A DNA stretch of 22,638 nt, from NCBI GenBank assembly GCA_034429475.1, contig DAOUGD010000027.1:1-22638 (forward strand), given 5' to 3'. Below, piece after piece: positions 10,156-17,110 of the stretch. Position numbers and translations under genes: made by a program. The notes beneath the pieces were generated by a model. That model was not told the origin of the DNA. It did not search any database and saw nothing but the letters and a program-made list of their open reading frames with translations. The first letter of the stretch is position 1. Every line of letters begins with the position of its first letter. The DNA is from JAKQHY01 sp034429475 (lineage in GTDB: Bacteria > Chloroflexota > Anaerolineae > B4-G1 > SLSP01).

Positions 10156-11106
10156 ATGCTGACCAGAATGCAAAACGGCCTCCACACATTGAGAAAATGG
10201 ATCCGTACCTCATTCCCCGCCGAACACCCCACCCTGAGCGCCGCCGAGCAAACCCGGTTGTCTTGGGCGAAGCCGGTGAACTCCTACGCTGCGGTTCCCC
10301 AGGTCTACCGGGATTTCTTCGCTCCCCTCCAGGCGGCCGGGCGCGAATTTCCCTACACGGTGCTCACCCCTTCCTACGAAGGATTCATCCACAGGAGCAC
10401 GGAAAAACTCGTCTGCGCTTTGGACCAGGAGCTTCATATCCTGGAAAACACCGGCGGCGCCTTCGTGGCCCACGGTTATCCCCTGAATGGCATCCACTCT
10501 ATCGAAATGAGCGTCGTCCTGCTGGAGACCCGCATCAAGCTCAGTGGGACGACGCTGGCGGGGACGCCAGATTCCACCACCCTCCGATTCAACTCCATCA
10601 CGGATTACTTGTTGACGCCCATCGTGGAAAGGATACGGATGGCCTTGGCGCCGCCCTCGGACGCGGCTCAGACTGTGGAAACGGCGAGATTCGAGCAGTG
10701 GATGCAGGTGAACTACAAATTTATGAACTATGCGCGGCACAGCTTACTGCGGGGTGAAAGAGTCGTCCAGGCCATCTTGCAGCCCGAAATCCGCACGCCG
10801 TGGGTGGCTCTGCTGGGCAAGACGTACTACCGGATGCTCTCCCCCACCCATGTGAGCATCCTGACCGATCACGAGCTAATCCTGATCCGGGAAGCGGTCA
10901 AGCAGGGTGACGTGGGGAAGTATGGCGGCGTCTGGGATTACATTCCGTTGAAAAAGATCGTCTCGCTATCGCTACGCGAAAAAGGCGATGACTTGTTGGC
11001 GCTGTCCATCCAGTTGCCCGAAGCTACGCTTGAATTCCTGTTTCAAGCCACGGCGGCGGACGAAGTCAACGCCTTGCTGTCCCAGTTTCGGGAATTGACA
11101 ATCTGA
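10156..11106 (+). CDS. Conserved-looking cytosolic protein with two possible PH-like halves
   Basis: I cannot assign this 316-residue protein to a named family. It has no signal peptide or membrane helix. Two beta-rich segments look alike in layout: about 68-160 (ALDQELHILENTG, then PLNGIHSIEM) and about 198-313 (HVSILTDHELILI, then IPLKKIVSLSLR, LALSIQL, and a closing helix DEVNALLSQF). The second resembles the strand-and-helix pattern of bacterial PH-like (YokE-type) domains, and the first may be a diverged duplicate. This is an inference from pattern only. ATG 10156 has AGGAGAGG at 10144-10151. The gene ends 18 nt from the convergent esterase gene. Codon use is like the rest of the window, unlike the AT-rich gene before it. 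Confidence 0.75.
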   Translation: MLTRMQNGLHTLRKWIRTSFPAEHPTLSAAEQTRLSWAKPVNSYAAVPQVYRDFFAPLQAAGREFPYTVLTPSYEGFIHRSTEKLVCALDQELHILENTGGAFVAHGYPLNGIHSIEMSVVLLETRIKLSGTTLAGTPDSTTLRFNSITDYLLTPIVERIRMALAPPSDAAQTVETARFEQWMQVNYKFMNYARHSLLRGERVVQAILQPEIRTPWVALLGKTYYRMLSPTHVSILTDHELILIREAVKQGDVGKYGGVWDYIPLKKIVSLSLREKGDDLLALSIQLPEATLEFLFQATAADEVNALLSQFRELTI

Positions 11107-11124
11107 AGTCGCGCAAACCCACCC

Positions 11125-11940
11125 CTAGCCCGAATGGGCGAACCCCAATTCTGCCAGCCATTCCGCCACCAGCGACGTCCATGTGGCGATGTGCGGAAAT
11201 TCCTCCGCCAACCCCAGGCCGTGTGGGCCGTGCGGATAGACGTGTAACTCAAACGGCACGCCGTGGTCGCGCAATGCCTGCGCAAAGAGCAAGCTGTTCT
11301 CCACCGGCACGCCGCCATCGTCCGCCGTGTGCCAGAGGAAGGTCGGCGGCGTCTCTGCCGTCACCTGATGCTCCAACGACATCCACTGCCGCAATTCCGG
11401 CGACGCCTCCGGGCCGAGGAGCGACTCGAACGAGCCGCTGTGTCCGCGCGGGCCAGCGGAAATCACCGGGTAGCAAAGGACGAGCGCGTCGGGGCGTGGG
11501 CTGAACACATCCAGCGCATCCCCTCGCTGAAGTACGGTCATCCCAAAATGCACCCCCAGGCTTGCCGTGAGGTGTCCGCCCGCCGAGAAGCCCAGCACCG
11601 CAACGTGCGCCGGGTCCACGCGCCAGTCGGCGGCGTGCTGGCGAATGAGCCGCATAGCTCGCGCCACGTCGAGGAGCGGCGCCGGATGGCGGTGCGGCGC
11701 GACGCGATAGTGAACGACGAAGGCGTGGTAGCCGCTCGCATTGAAGCGCCGCGCGATCGGCTCTGCCTCGTGCGGCGCGCGGTGGTTGTATCCCCCGCCA
11801 GGACATACCAGCACCGCGCCGAGCGGCGTCTCTGTGGGCAGCAGATAGGATTCCAGCCAGGGGCGGAAATCGTCCTCCGGCGCGGACGCAGGTGGTATGT
11901 CCGACCATAAAGGCATCACAAAATTAAGGTTGTCCGTCAT
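11125..11940 (-). CDS. Alpha/beta-hydrolase esterase (BD-FAE/acetylxylan esterase-like)
   Basis: The 271-residue product has the features of the small BD-FAE and lipase/esterase group: oxyanion-hole region CPGGGYNHRAP (46-56), nucleophile motif GFSAGG with Ser119, an acidic residue at Asp207 or Asp208 (TADDGGVP), and a catalytic histidine in HGPHGLG, probably His240. Such enzymes release acetyl or feruloyl groups from plant polysaccharide side chains, though the substrate cannot be read from sequence. There is no signal peptide, so it probably acts on imported oligosaccharides. A long in-frame extension up to 12174 exists but overlaps the DUF1349 gene and lacks family similarity. ATG 11940, with TTGGAGAA just upstream, is preferred. 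It is the last gene of a minus-strand operon, 17 nt behind the DUF1349 gene. Confidence 0.87.
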   Translation of the reverse strand: MTDNLNFVMPLWSDIPPASAPEDDFRPWLESYLLPTETPLGAVLVCPGGGYNHRAPHEAEPIARRFNASGYHAFVVHYRVAPHRHPAPLLDVARAMRLIRQHAADWRVDPAHVAVLGFSAGGHLTASLGVHFGMTVLQRGDALDVFSPRPDALVLCYPVISAGPRGHSGSFESLLGPEASPELRQWMSLEHQVTAETPPTFLWHTADDGGVPVENSLLFAQALRDHGVPFELHVYPHGPHGLGLAEEFPHIATWTSLVAEWLAELGFAHSG

Positions 11941-11957
11941 TCTGTTCTCCAATCCGG

Positions 11958-12563
11958 TCAAATTCCCGCGCGCATATTGGCGACGCGGCGCGACTCCACA
12001 GTGAAACGCAGAAAATCTACCGTTGTCCCCTCCCCCACCGGCGACTGGGCCACCAACCCCACTTGCACTCCAGGCGGTACGGGCAGGCGGAAATAACGCA
12101 CCATACGCCACCCGATGCCGTCGGTAGCATAGTGCATCGCAAACAGGTCGCCCGCGCGCACAATTTGTAGCCACAGATCAGGCGTCGTCAGGTCAACGCC
12201 GTTGGCATCGTCGGAGACGCCGTTAGTGACAACGCTGACAGCGGCATGGGTGCCGAAATCGGTGGCTTCAAAGCACAGCTTGGCCCAGAGCTTTTCGTCG
12301 TGGCGCACCATCAACACGCCCGAATCGTAGGTCGCCGCAAACGTCGGGCGGACGTGCGCCTGGGCGACGAAATCCCCTTCCACCGGCAGCCAGAGATATG
12401 GGCCAAAATCACGCGGCGTGTCGCCGGACGGATTTTGAAAATAGTCGCTGCGGGCCGGAGCATAGACGCGCAACCCGCCGCCCGGCAGCACCTCCCACTG
12501 TTCAGGAGCGTCCTTCCACAAAAGAGCGCCCCACCCTTTGGAAACATCTTGCAGTAAATTCAT
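11958..12563 (-). CDS. DUF1349 family concanavalin-like protein
   Basis: The 201-residue protein matches the DUF1349 pattern: a lectin/glucanase-like beta-sandwich with DFGPYLWLPVEGDF (52-65), an SGVLMVRHDEKLWAKLCFE block (81-99) and a VGLVAQSP strand near 168-175. The family is linked by similarity to a yeast regulator of enolase and often lies beside glycoside hydrolase or esterase genes. A sugar-binding role is plausible, but no catalytic residues are known to me. There is no signal peptide. ATG 12563 has AAGGAGAT 7 nt upstream. The gene lies 31 nt after the URO-D-like gene and 17 nt before the esterase gene, so the three are surely cotranscribed. Confidence 0.82.
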   Translation of the reverse strand: MNLLQDVSKGWGALLWKDAPEQWEVLPGGGLRVYAPARSDYFQNPSGDTPRDFGPYLWLPVEGDFVAQAHVRPTFAATYDSGVLMVRHDEKLWAKLCFEATDFGTHAAVSVVTNGVSDDANGVDLTTPDLWLQIVRAGDLFAMHYATDGIGWRMVRYFRLPVPPGVQVGLVAQSPVGEGTTVDFLRFTVESRRVANMRAGI

Positions 12564-12594
12564 CGGTTCTATCTCCTTGTATATTTCTTAAAGT

Positions 12595-13830
12595 TTATGC
12601 TTCAACCACTTCCATAGCAATCGTCGCCCATTGGAAGAGGCGTTCCGGTTGGTAACGCACGGTGCTGATGTCCTTGAGGATAAGCTCCAGCGGACAGCCA
12701 TACTTTTCGCAAACCTGGCGCGTCGCCGCCAGGTCCGCACGCACGGCCTCCGGATCGAAGGTGTCCCAGGCCAGCAGCGCCGGGTTGGGCTTGCGCGAGA
12801 ATACGTAATCCCGCCCGATTTCCGCCGCGCCGCGCTCCTGGTTGACCCACGGACTCATCGAAATCTTGCGGACGTGCGGGATCAGCCGCACCTGCGCCAT
12901 TTTCTTATCAAGCGGATCGCAGCAGCCGTAGTATACCAGGCCAAATCGCTCGCAGATGCGGCTGGCGTAATCCACCTCGTATTCCTTGAACATCTTCGGC
13001 GACACCGCCGCAAACATCTGCGCCAGGCCAAACATCCAGAGGTCGCGCGTGCGAGGCCGCGCCGGATCGTAACCGGGCGCGGGCAGTTCATCGGTGTACG
13101 CGCCGGTGCAGTGGATCAGGCTCTGCTGCCCGCACAGCAGCCCCTGACTCTCCAGTTGATCCAGCATACTCAGATAACCGTCGGTCAGTCGCCCCACCAG
13201 ACCGTGCATCAAATCGGGCTGATCCACCAGTGCATACAGCGCATTCTCGACCCCCATCCACGTACTGATCGGATCCCACAGCGAGAGATACGGATCCGCG
13301 CCCCACGCCCGAACTTCGAGCAGGCCGTCGAAAAGTTCGTGGGCTACCGCCAGGCGGCGCTCTGTTTCGGCAGCATCGTGGCTGATCCAGGGAATTTGCA
13401 CCTTCTCCAAATCGTCCATCGTCTGGAACTGGTTGAGATACCGGTGCGCGACGACATCATTCTGCGGATCGGTGGCAACGGTGTTCTCCTGGACGCCGAT
13501 CCCAAACCCGGTATTGTGGATCGCCTTGGGGACACGGATGAAAGCCTCCACCGGCCTATCCACCGGAAAGTGTCGCCACTGGTAGAGAATACGGCGAAGG
13601 AACTCCTCGTAGCCGCGACATTCGGGGTCAGCGCAGCGCAGCGTCAACTCGTCGCCCAGAGTCATCTCATTCCAGCAGACCTGGTCAATCATCACCAGGG
13701 GGCGGGTGGATTGGAGAGCGTTGAGCTTGCGCCACAGCGCGCGTGTTTCTTCTTGAACCGGCAACGCGGCAATTTCGGCCACCTGAGCGGCCAATTCGCG
13801 GAGGATGGCCTTATCGGTTTTATTGAGCAT
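12595..13830 (-). CDS. URO-D/cobalamin-methyltransferase-like protein
   Basis: The 411-residue product resembles the uroporphyrinogen decarboxylase superfamily, which includes cobalamin- and corrinoid-dependent methyltransferases. It is not a heme-pathway HemE: it is longer and lacks the usual N-terminal substrate motif. Likely metal-ligand positions are His240-Cys241 (LIHCTGAY) and Cys303-Cys304 (YYGCCDPLDKK). The H-C pair is adjacent, whereas MtaA/MtbA-type enzymes have H-x-C, so metal binding may differ. Chloroflexi and Firmicutes carry many such paralogs near sugar genes, mostly of unknown substrate. I choose ATG 13830 because AAGGAG lies 8 nt upstream and the promoter at 13884-13912 fits; an in-frame start at 13875 would lie at the transcription start. 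First gene of a three-gene operon. Confidence 0.82.
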   Translation of the reverse strand: MLNKTDKAILRELAAQVAEIAALPVQEETRALWRKLNALQSTRPLVMIDQVCWNEMTLGDELTLRCADPECRGYEEFLRRILYQWRHFPVDRPVEAFIRVPKAIHNTGFGIGVQENTVATDPQNDVVAHRYLNQFQTMDDLEKVQIPWISHDAAETERRLAVAHELFDGLLEVRAWGADPYLSLWDPISTWMGVENALYALVDQPDLMHGLVGRLTDGYLSMLDQLESQGLLCGQQSLIHCTGAYTDELPAPGYDPARPRTRDLWMFGLAQMFAAVSPKMFKEYEVDYASRICERFGLVYYGCCDPLDKKMAQVRLIPHVRKISMSPWVNQERGAAEIGRDYVFSRKPNPALLAWDTFDPEAVRADLAATRQVCEKYGCPLELILKDISTVRYQPERLFQWATIAMEVVEA

Positions 13831-13883
13831 AACATAAACTCCTTGTCCAAGCTGGCGAAGCCCTATACCAAGCAATTGACCCG

Positions 13884-13912
13884 ATTATAGGATTGAACCG
13901 CGCTACAATCAA
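13884..13912 (-). promoter_or_regulatory. Strong promoter of the URO-D/DUF1349/esterase operon
   Basis: On the minus strand TTGATT (13907-13912) and a perfect TATAAT (13884-13889) are 17 nt apart. Transcription should begin near 13877, giving a 5' leader of about 47 nt to ATG 13830. It lies back to back with the promoter of the plus-strand NTPase gene. Confidence 0.75.
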
Positions 13913-13917
13913 GCCCA

Positions 13918-13945
13918 TTGCGCCCCCACCAATCCGTACTATACT
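13918..13945 (+). promoter_or_regulatory. Promoter of the THEP1-like gene, probably leaderless
   Basis: TTGCGC (13918-13923) and TATACT (13940-13945) are separated by 16 nt. ATG 13953 begins only 8 nt after the end of the -10, about where transcription would start. No Shine-Dalgarno is present, so a leaderless mRNA is inferred. The -35 lies 5 nt from the -35 of the opposing promoter. Confidence 0.55.
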
Positions 13946-13952
13946 AAATGCC

Positions 13953-14492
13953 ATGGGAAAAACACTCTTACTCACCGGACATCCGGCCTGCGGCAAGACC
14001 ACCATCATCCGCAAGGTCGTGGCGCAATTGGGAAACCGCGCAGGCGGTTTCTACACCGAGGAAATCTTCGGCCCTGGCGGACGCAAGGGCTTTGAACTGA
14101 CCACGCTGGACGGGAAAAAAGTCATTTTTTCCCACAAAGACTTACGCGGCTCGAATTATCCGCGTGTGGGGCGTTACGGCGTGGACACTGCTATCCTGCG
14201 CGATGTGGGCGTCGCGGCCATCGAAAGCGCAATGCGAGCCGGGAAAATTGTGGTGATAGATGAGATCGGCAAAATGGAACTGCTCTCTTCACCCTTCCGC
14301 GATGTGGTGATGCGGGCCATCTTAGGACCAAACCTCGTCCTGGGCACCATCATCTACAAGTCCCATCCCGAAGCCGACGTGTTTAAAACCCTGGCCCAGG
14401 TCACGCTGTGGGAAGTGAACGACCTCAGCCGCGATGGACTCCCCAAGAAAACACTGGCATGGCTGAAGGAATTTGAGCGCCCTGCGAGTTGA
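13953..14492 (+). CDS. THEP1-family nucleoside-triphosphatase
   Basis: The 179-residue P-loop protein matches the THEP1/DUF265 NTPase family, whose best-known member is from Aquifex. Walker A is GHPACGKT (9-16), and the Walker B region is VVIDEIGKMEL (100-110), diagnostic for the family. GGFYTEEI (31-38), RKGFELTTLDG (44-54) and the RVGRYGVD block (71-78) are also typical. Members hydrolyse ATP, GTP and other nucleotides slowly; the cellular role is unknown. A longer start at 13893 lies over the promoter -35 and is rejected. There is no visible Shine-Dalgarno before ATG 13953. A 7-bp inverted repeat spans the stop codon (14475-14499) without a T-run. Length is close to the family norm. Confidence 0.88.
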   Translation: MGKTLLLTGHPACGKTTIIRKVVAQLGNRAGGFYTEEIFGPGGRKGFELTTLDGKKVIFSHKDLRGSNYPRVGRYGVDTAILRDVGVAAIESAMRAGKIVVIDEIGKMELLSSPFRDVVMRAILGPNLVLGTIIYKSHPEADVFKTLAQVTLWEVNDLSRDGLPKKTLAWLKEFERPAS

Positions 14493-14543
14493 GGCGCTCC
14501 CTAGCATACAACTTTCGCTATCAAATCACGTAGTGATAAAGGT

Positions 14544-14572
14544 TTGTACCTTTTCATGGTTCATGCTACAAT
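14544..14572 (+). promoter_or_regulatory. Strong extended -10 promoter of the SPFH gene pair
   Basis: TTGTAC (14544-14549) and TACAAT (14567-14572) are 17 nt apart, and the -10 is extended by TG at 14564-14565. Transcription should start near 14579, 36 nt before ATG 14615. The surrounding bases are AT-rich compared with the genes. Confidence 0.7.
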
Positions 14573-14614
14573 GAAAGTGTTGTTATCCAATGAAACCCAT
14601 TCAGGAGGAACACC

Positions 14615-15136
14615 ATGAGTCTGTTAGATCAAGTAAAAGGTGATATGAGCGGCGTTGAAAATCTGTTAGCCAAAATTCCAGGATACAAGGGCTACAAGGA
14701 AAAAGAGGAACGGCGCGAGGCGGACAAACTGTTGCGGGAAGCCATCGCCAGCCGGATGCGCACGGTGAAGGCTCAACTGGACAGCCTGCAACAAGACCTC
14801 ATCGGAGCCGGCAAATTCGATCTGCTGGATGAGACCGGCAGCGCCGCCACCCAGATTCAAACCTTCATTGACCGGGTGCGCACCGCGGCCTACGGCTACG
14901 GCGGCCTGTTCGACGCAGTCAAGGTCAAAGAAGACGACCTGGATCGGGTGTACGAATTTGACAACGCGTTGGTCGGCTACGTTGAACGCATTGAGAACGC
15001 GATCGCCAACGCCCGACAGAACGTCGAGGGCGAGGATCCGCGCTCGCCCATTCTACTCATCCGCGACCTGGCCCGTGAAGCGAACTCCACCTTCGATGAA
15101 CGCGCGGAAGTATTACGCGGCACCACGTCAGTCTAA
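14615..15136 (+). CDS. Helical partner protein upstream of the SPFH protein
   Basis: I do not know a named function for this 173-residue protein. It is mostly helical and charged, with a likely coiled coil at about 24-65 (KGYKEKEERREADK onward) and a second helical part at about 75-170. A GYGGLFDAV segment (113-121) breaks the helices. There is no signal peptide or transmembrane segment. It has an excellent AGGAGG ribosome site and lies 18 nt before the SPFH/GYF gene on one transcript. In Bacillus, an SPFH protein (YdjI) is encoded with a PspA-type helical protein; an analogous partner role is conceivable here, but this protein is much shorter than PspA. A membrane-stress or scaffold function is an inference from context only. 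Confidence 0.75.
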   Translation: MSLLDQVKGDMSGVENLLAKIPGYKGYKEKEERREADKLLREAIASRMRTVKAQLDSLQQDLIGAGKFDLLDETGSAATQIQTFIDRVRTAAYGYGGLFDAVKVKEDDLDRVYEFDNALVGYVERIENAIANARQNVEGEDPRSPILLIRDLAREANSTFDERAEVLRGTTSV

Positions 15137-15154
15137 TAAGGGAGGTAAAGTATT

Positions 15155-16255
15155 ATGTCACGACGTATTTTTGATATCATAGAGTTTGTAGACGAGAAAA
15201 AGGAAGAAATCGTCCACCGCTTCCCGGAGCGCGGTTCCGGCGACTTCCGCATCGGCAGCCAGTTGATCGTGCGGGAATCGCAAACCGCCATCTTCTTCCG
15301 CGATGGGAAGGCGCTGGATGCCTTCGGGCCGGGGCGGCACACCATCACCACCGCCAACGTCCCCTTCCTGGCGGACCTGATCGGCAAGGCGTTCTCCGGG
15401 CAAAGCCCCTTCACGGCGGAAGTTTACTTCGTGACCACTCGTGAGTTGCAGGACATGAAGTGGGGGACGCCGCAGCCCATCACCATCCGCGACCCGGAAC
15501 TGGGTATGGCGCGAGTGACCGGCTACGGCAAGTACGCCATCCAGATTACCGATCCGCAGTTGTTTGTGGCGAAGGTCGTCGGCACGCAGAATCTCTACAG
15601 CACGCGGGACATTGAAGGGTTCTTCCGCAGCATCATCCTGACCAAGATCACCGATCTGATCGGGGAAATGAAGAAGTCCATCATTGACCTGGCCGCCTTC
15701 GTGGAAGAACTGAGCGCCGGAGTGCGCGCCAAGGCCGCCGAAGAATTTGCGTCCCGTGGTGTCACCCTGAATTCGCTGTACATTGACTCCATCTCGCCCA
15801 CCGAAGAGACCGCCAAGGCCATTGACGCCCGCGCGGCGATGGGCGCCATCGGCAATATGCAGGCGTACATGCAATACCAGAGCGCGCAGGCCATCCGCGA
15901 CGCCGCGCAGAATCCGGGCGCCGGCGGGCAGGGGATGAACCTCGCCACCGGGATCGCGCTGGGCGGCGCCGCCGGGCAGATGCTCGGCCAATCTATGCAG
16001 CAACAACAGCAAATGGCGCAGGCGCCCGCCGCGCCGCCGCCTCTGCCGCAGGCCGCGTCGTTCCACGTCGCCATCGGCGGGCAGCAGGCCGGCCCTTACG
16101 ACATGGCAACGCTCCAGCAGTACGTCCAGTCCGGCCAGATCACGCGCGACACGTTGGTCTGGAAAGCCGGTATGGCCGCGTGGACCAAAGCGGGAGACGT
16201 CGCCGACCTGTCCAGCCTGTTTGGTTCCGTCCCGCCTCCCTTGCCGCCAAAGTAA
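15155..16255 (+). CDS. SPFH (band 7) domain protein with C-terminal GYF_2 domain
   Basis: The 366-residue protein matches the YdjI/COG4260-like SPFH group. The SPFH/PHB core spans about 25-225, beginning with LIVRESQTAIFFRDGKA (37-53) and including RDIEGFFRSIILTKITDLI (151-169). A Gly/Met/Gln-rich linker (253-300), with a run of five glutamines, leads to a GYF_2 domain (303-357) with GQQAGPYD and TLVWKAGMAAW. The last residues are PPPLPPK. SPFH proteins form membrane-associated oligomers that organise membrane regions; GYF domains bind proline-rich peptides. Its own proline-rich tail could be a ligand in neighbouring subunits (inference). No transmembrane helix is visible at the N-terminus. 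ATG 15155 follows GGGAGG closely, 18 nt after the helical partner gene. A terminator follows the stop codon. Confidence 0.9.
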   Translation: MSRRIFDIIEFVDEKKEEIVHRFPERGSGDFRIGSQLIVRESQTAIFFRDGKALDAFGPGRHTITTANVPFLADLIGKAFSGQSPFTAEVYFVTTRELQDMKWGTPQPITIRDPELGMARVTGYGKYAIQITDPQLFVAKVVGTQNLYSTRDIEGFFRSIILTKITDLIGEMKKSIIDLAAFVEELSAGVRAKAAEEFASRGVTLNSLYIDSISPTEETAKAIDARAAMGAIGNMQAYMQYQSAQAIRDAAQNPGAGGQGMNLATGIALGGAAGQMLGQSMQQQQQMAQAPAAPPPLPQAASFHVAIGGQQAGPYDMATLQQYVQSGQITRDTLVWKAGMAAWTKAGDVADLSSLFGSVPPPLPPK

Positions 16256-16274
16256 GCCCCAACCCACACATCGA

Positions 16275-16307
16275 AACGGCCCGGTCTGATGACCGGGCCG
16301 TTATTTT
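16275..16307 (+). terminator. Intrinsic terminator after the SPFH gene
   Basis: A perfect 12-bp stem (AACGGCCCGGTC, loop TGAT, GACCGGGCCGTT; 16275-16302) is followed by ATTTT. It lies 20 nt past the SPFH stop codon. Since the next gene converges on it, it may stop both transcripts; the minus-strand T-run is only TTT. Confidence 0.85.
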
Positions 16308-16330
16308 GTAGATTCACTGCTGTTTAGCGT

Positions 16331-17038
16331 CTATTCGTCTGCTACCGCTTCTTCCAGTTTCAGCGCCGCCGCCAATTGTTGCTGCGCCTCACTGCCCAAC
16401 TTCGGCAAGCGGCCCTCCTTGCGCAACCAATGCTTAAAGTGCGCGGAGATAAACGCGGGAACCGGCGAATCGTCCGCCTCTAGTTGTATATTAGGATTGA
16501 TGAACAAAATTGCCGGGCGGACCGGAACGTCCCCCCCCTCCGGCAGCCGCTTCGCCAAAAAGTTGCGGAAATCGTCCGCTTCGGCCTGCGCCAGGCGATC
16601 CGGGCGGCCCAGGCTCTCTTGTCCGGCAAAGCGCCGCAGCCACCCTAACTTCTCCCGGTGCTTCCAGCGACCTTTGACGTAGGCAATCTCGCCGCCCTGC
16701 GACTTCACCGTGATGACCGTCACCCCCCCAGGACTGACGAGAACGAAAGGGAAAGGCGTCTTGTACATCAAAAGCGCATAATCATTATCCAGCCCCTTCA
16801 AGGCCTCTGGAACTTTCTTGTGATGCGCCAGCGGGCCGACATACCGATCTCCTAAATAACTACCGATGAGTGAGACGATAAAGCCCAGCGTTACCACCAC
16901 GGTCGTGGCCCAAATCAAGTCTGGACGCCAGAAAATGAGCAAGGTCGCGGCGGCTAACAAAAGCAATCCGGCCAGAGGCGCCCGTTCACCCCAACGTGTG
17001 CGGCTGTTAATGTGAGTTTCATTCGTGACAATCCGCAT
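16331..17038 (-). CDS. NERD-like membrane-anchored protein
   Basis: The 235-residue product has two hydrophobic helices near the N-terminus (about 21-37 and 41-60), then a soluble domain (about 85-205). The segment KTPFPFVLVSPGGVTVITVKSQGG (93-116) followed by VKGRWKHRE and later PAILFINP has the strand layout of NERD (nuclease-related) domains, seen in many Chloroflexi proteins. The usual catalytic pattern of the restriction-endonuclease fold is only partly visible, so nuclease activity is unproven. ATG 17038 has GGAGGAGG directly upstream; a TTG at 17062 would overlap that site and is rejected. It follows fabF by 72 nt on the same strand, a gap filled by a heptamer repeat, and may be the last gene of the dinG-plsX-fabF run. 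Confidence 0.72.
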   Translation of the reverse strand: MRIVTNETHINSRTRWGERAPLAGLLLLAAATLLIFWRPDLIWATTVVVTLGFIVSLIGSYLGDRYVGPLAHHKKVPEALKGLDNDYALLMYKTPFPFVLVSPGGVTVITVKSQGGEIAYVKGRWKHREKLGWLRRFAGQESLGRPDRLAQAEADDFRNFLAKRLPEGGDVPVRPAILFINPNIQLEADDSPVPAFISAHFKHWLRKEGRLPKLGSEAQQQLAAALKLEEAVADE

Positions 17039-17054
17039 CCCCCCTCCTCCGCAA

Positions 17055-17089
17055 ATAGTCAAAAGTATAAAGTCAAAAGTTGAACGTTC
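17055..17089 (-). repeat. Five in-phase heptamers before the NERD-like gene
   Basis: Read on the plus strand the units are ATAGTCA, AAAGTAT, AAAGTCA, AAAGTTG and AACGTTC, consensus AAAGTNN, without slips. In the mRNA sense they are pyrimidine-rich (for example TGACTTT) and end 4 nt before the Shine-Dalgarno of the gene starting at 17038. Confidence 0.75.
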
Positions 17090-17110
17090 TTCACACCCTC
17101 GCGCGCGGGT

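Noticed and set aside
11941..12174. 78-residue N-terminal extension of the esterase
   Set aside because: It overlaps the DUF1349 gene in another frame, is Arg/Gly-rich without similarity, and ATG 11940 has a proper ribosome site.
12595..13830. Heme-pathway HemE
   Set aside because: Longer than HemE, lacks its N-terminal signature, and sits in an operon with carbohydrate-type genes.
14475..14499. Terminator of the THEP1 gene
   Set aside because: The stem is only 7 bp, spans the stop codon and has no T-run.
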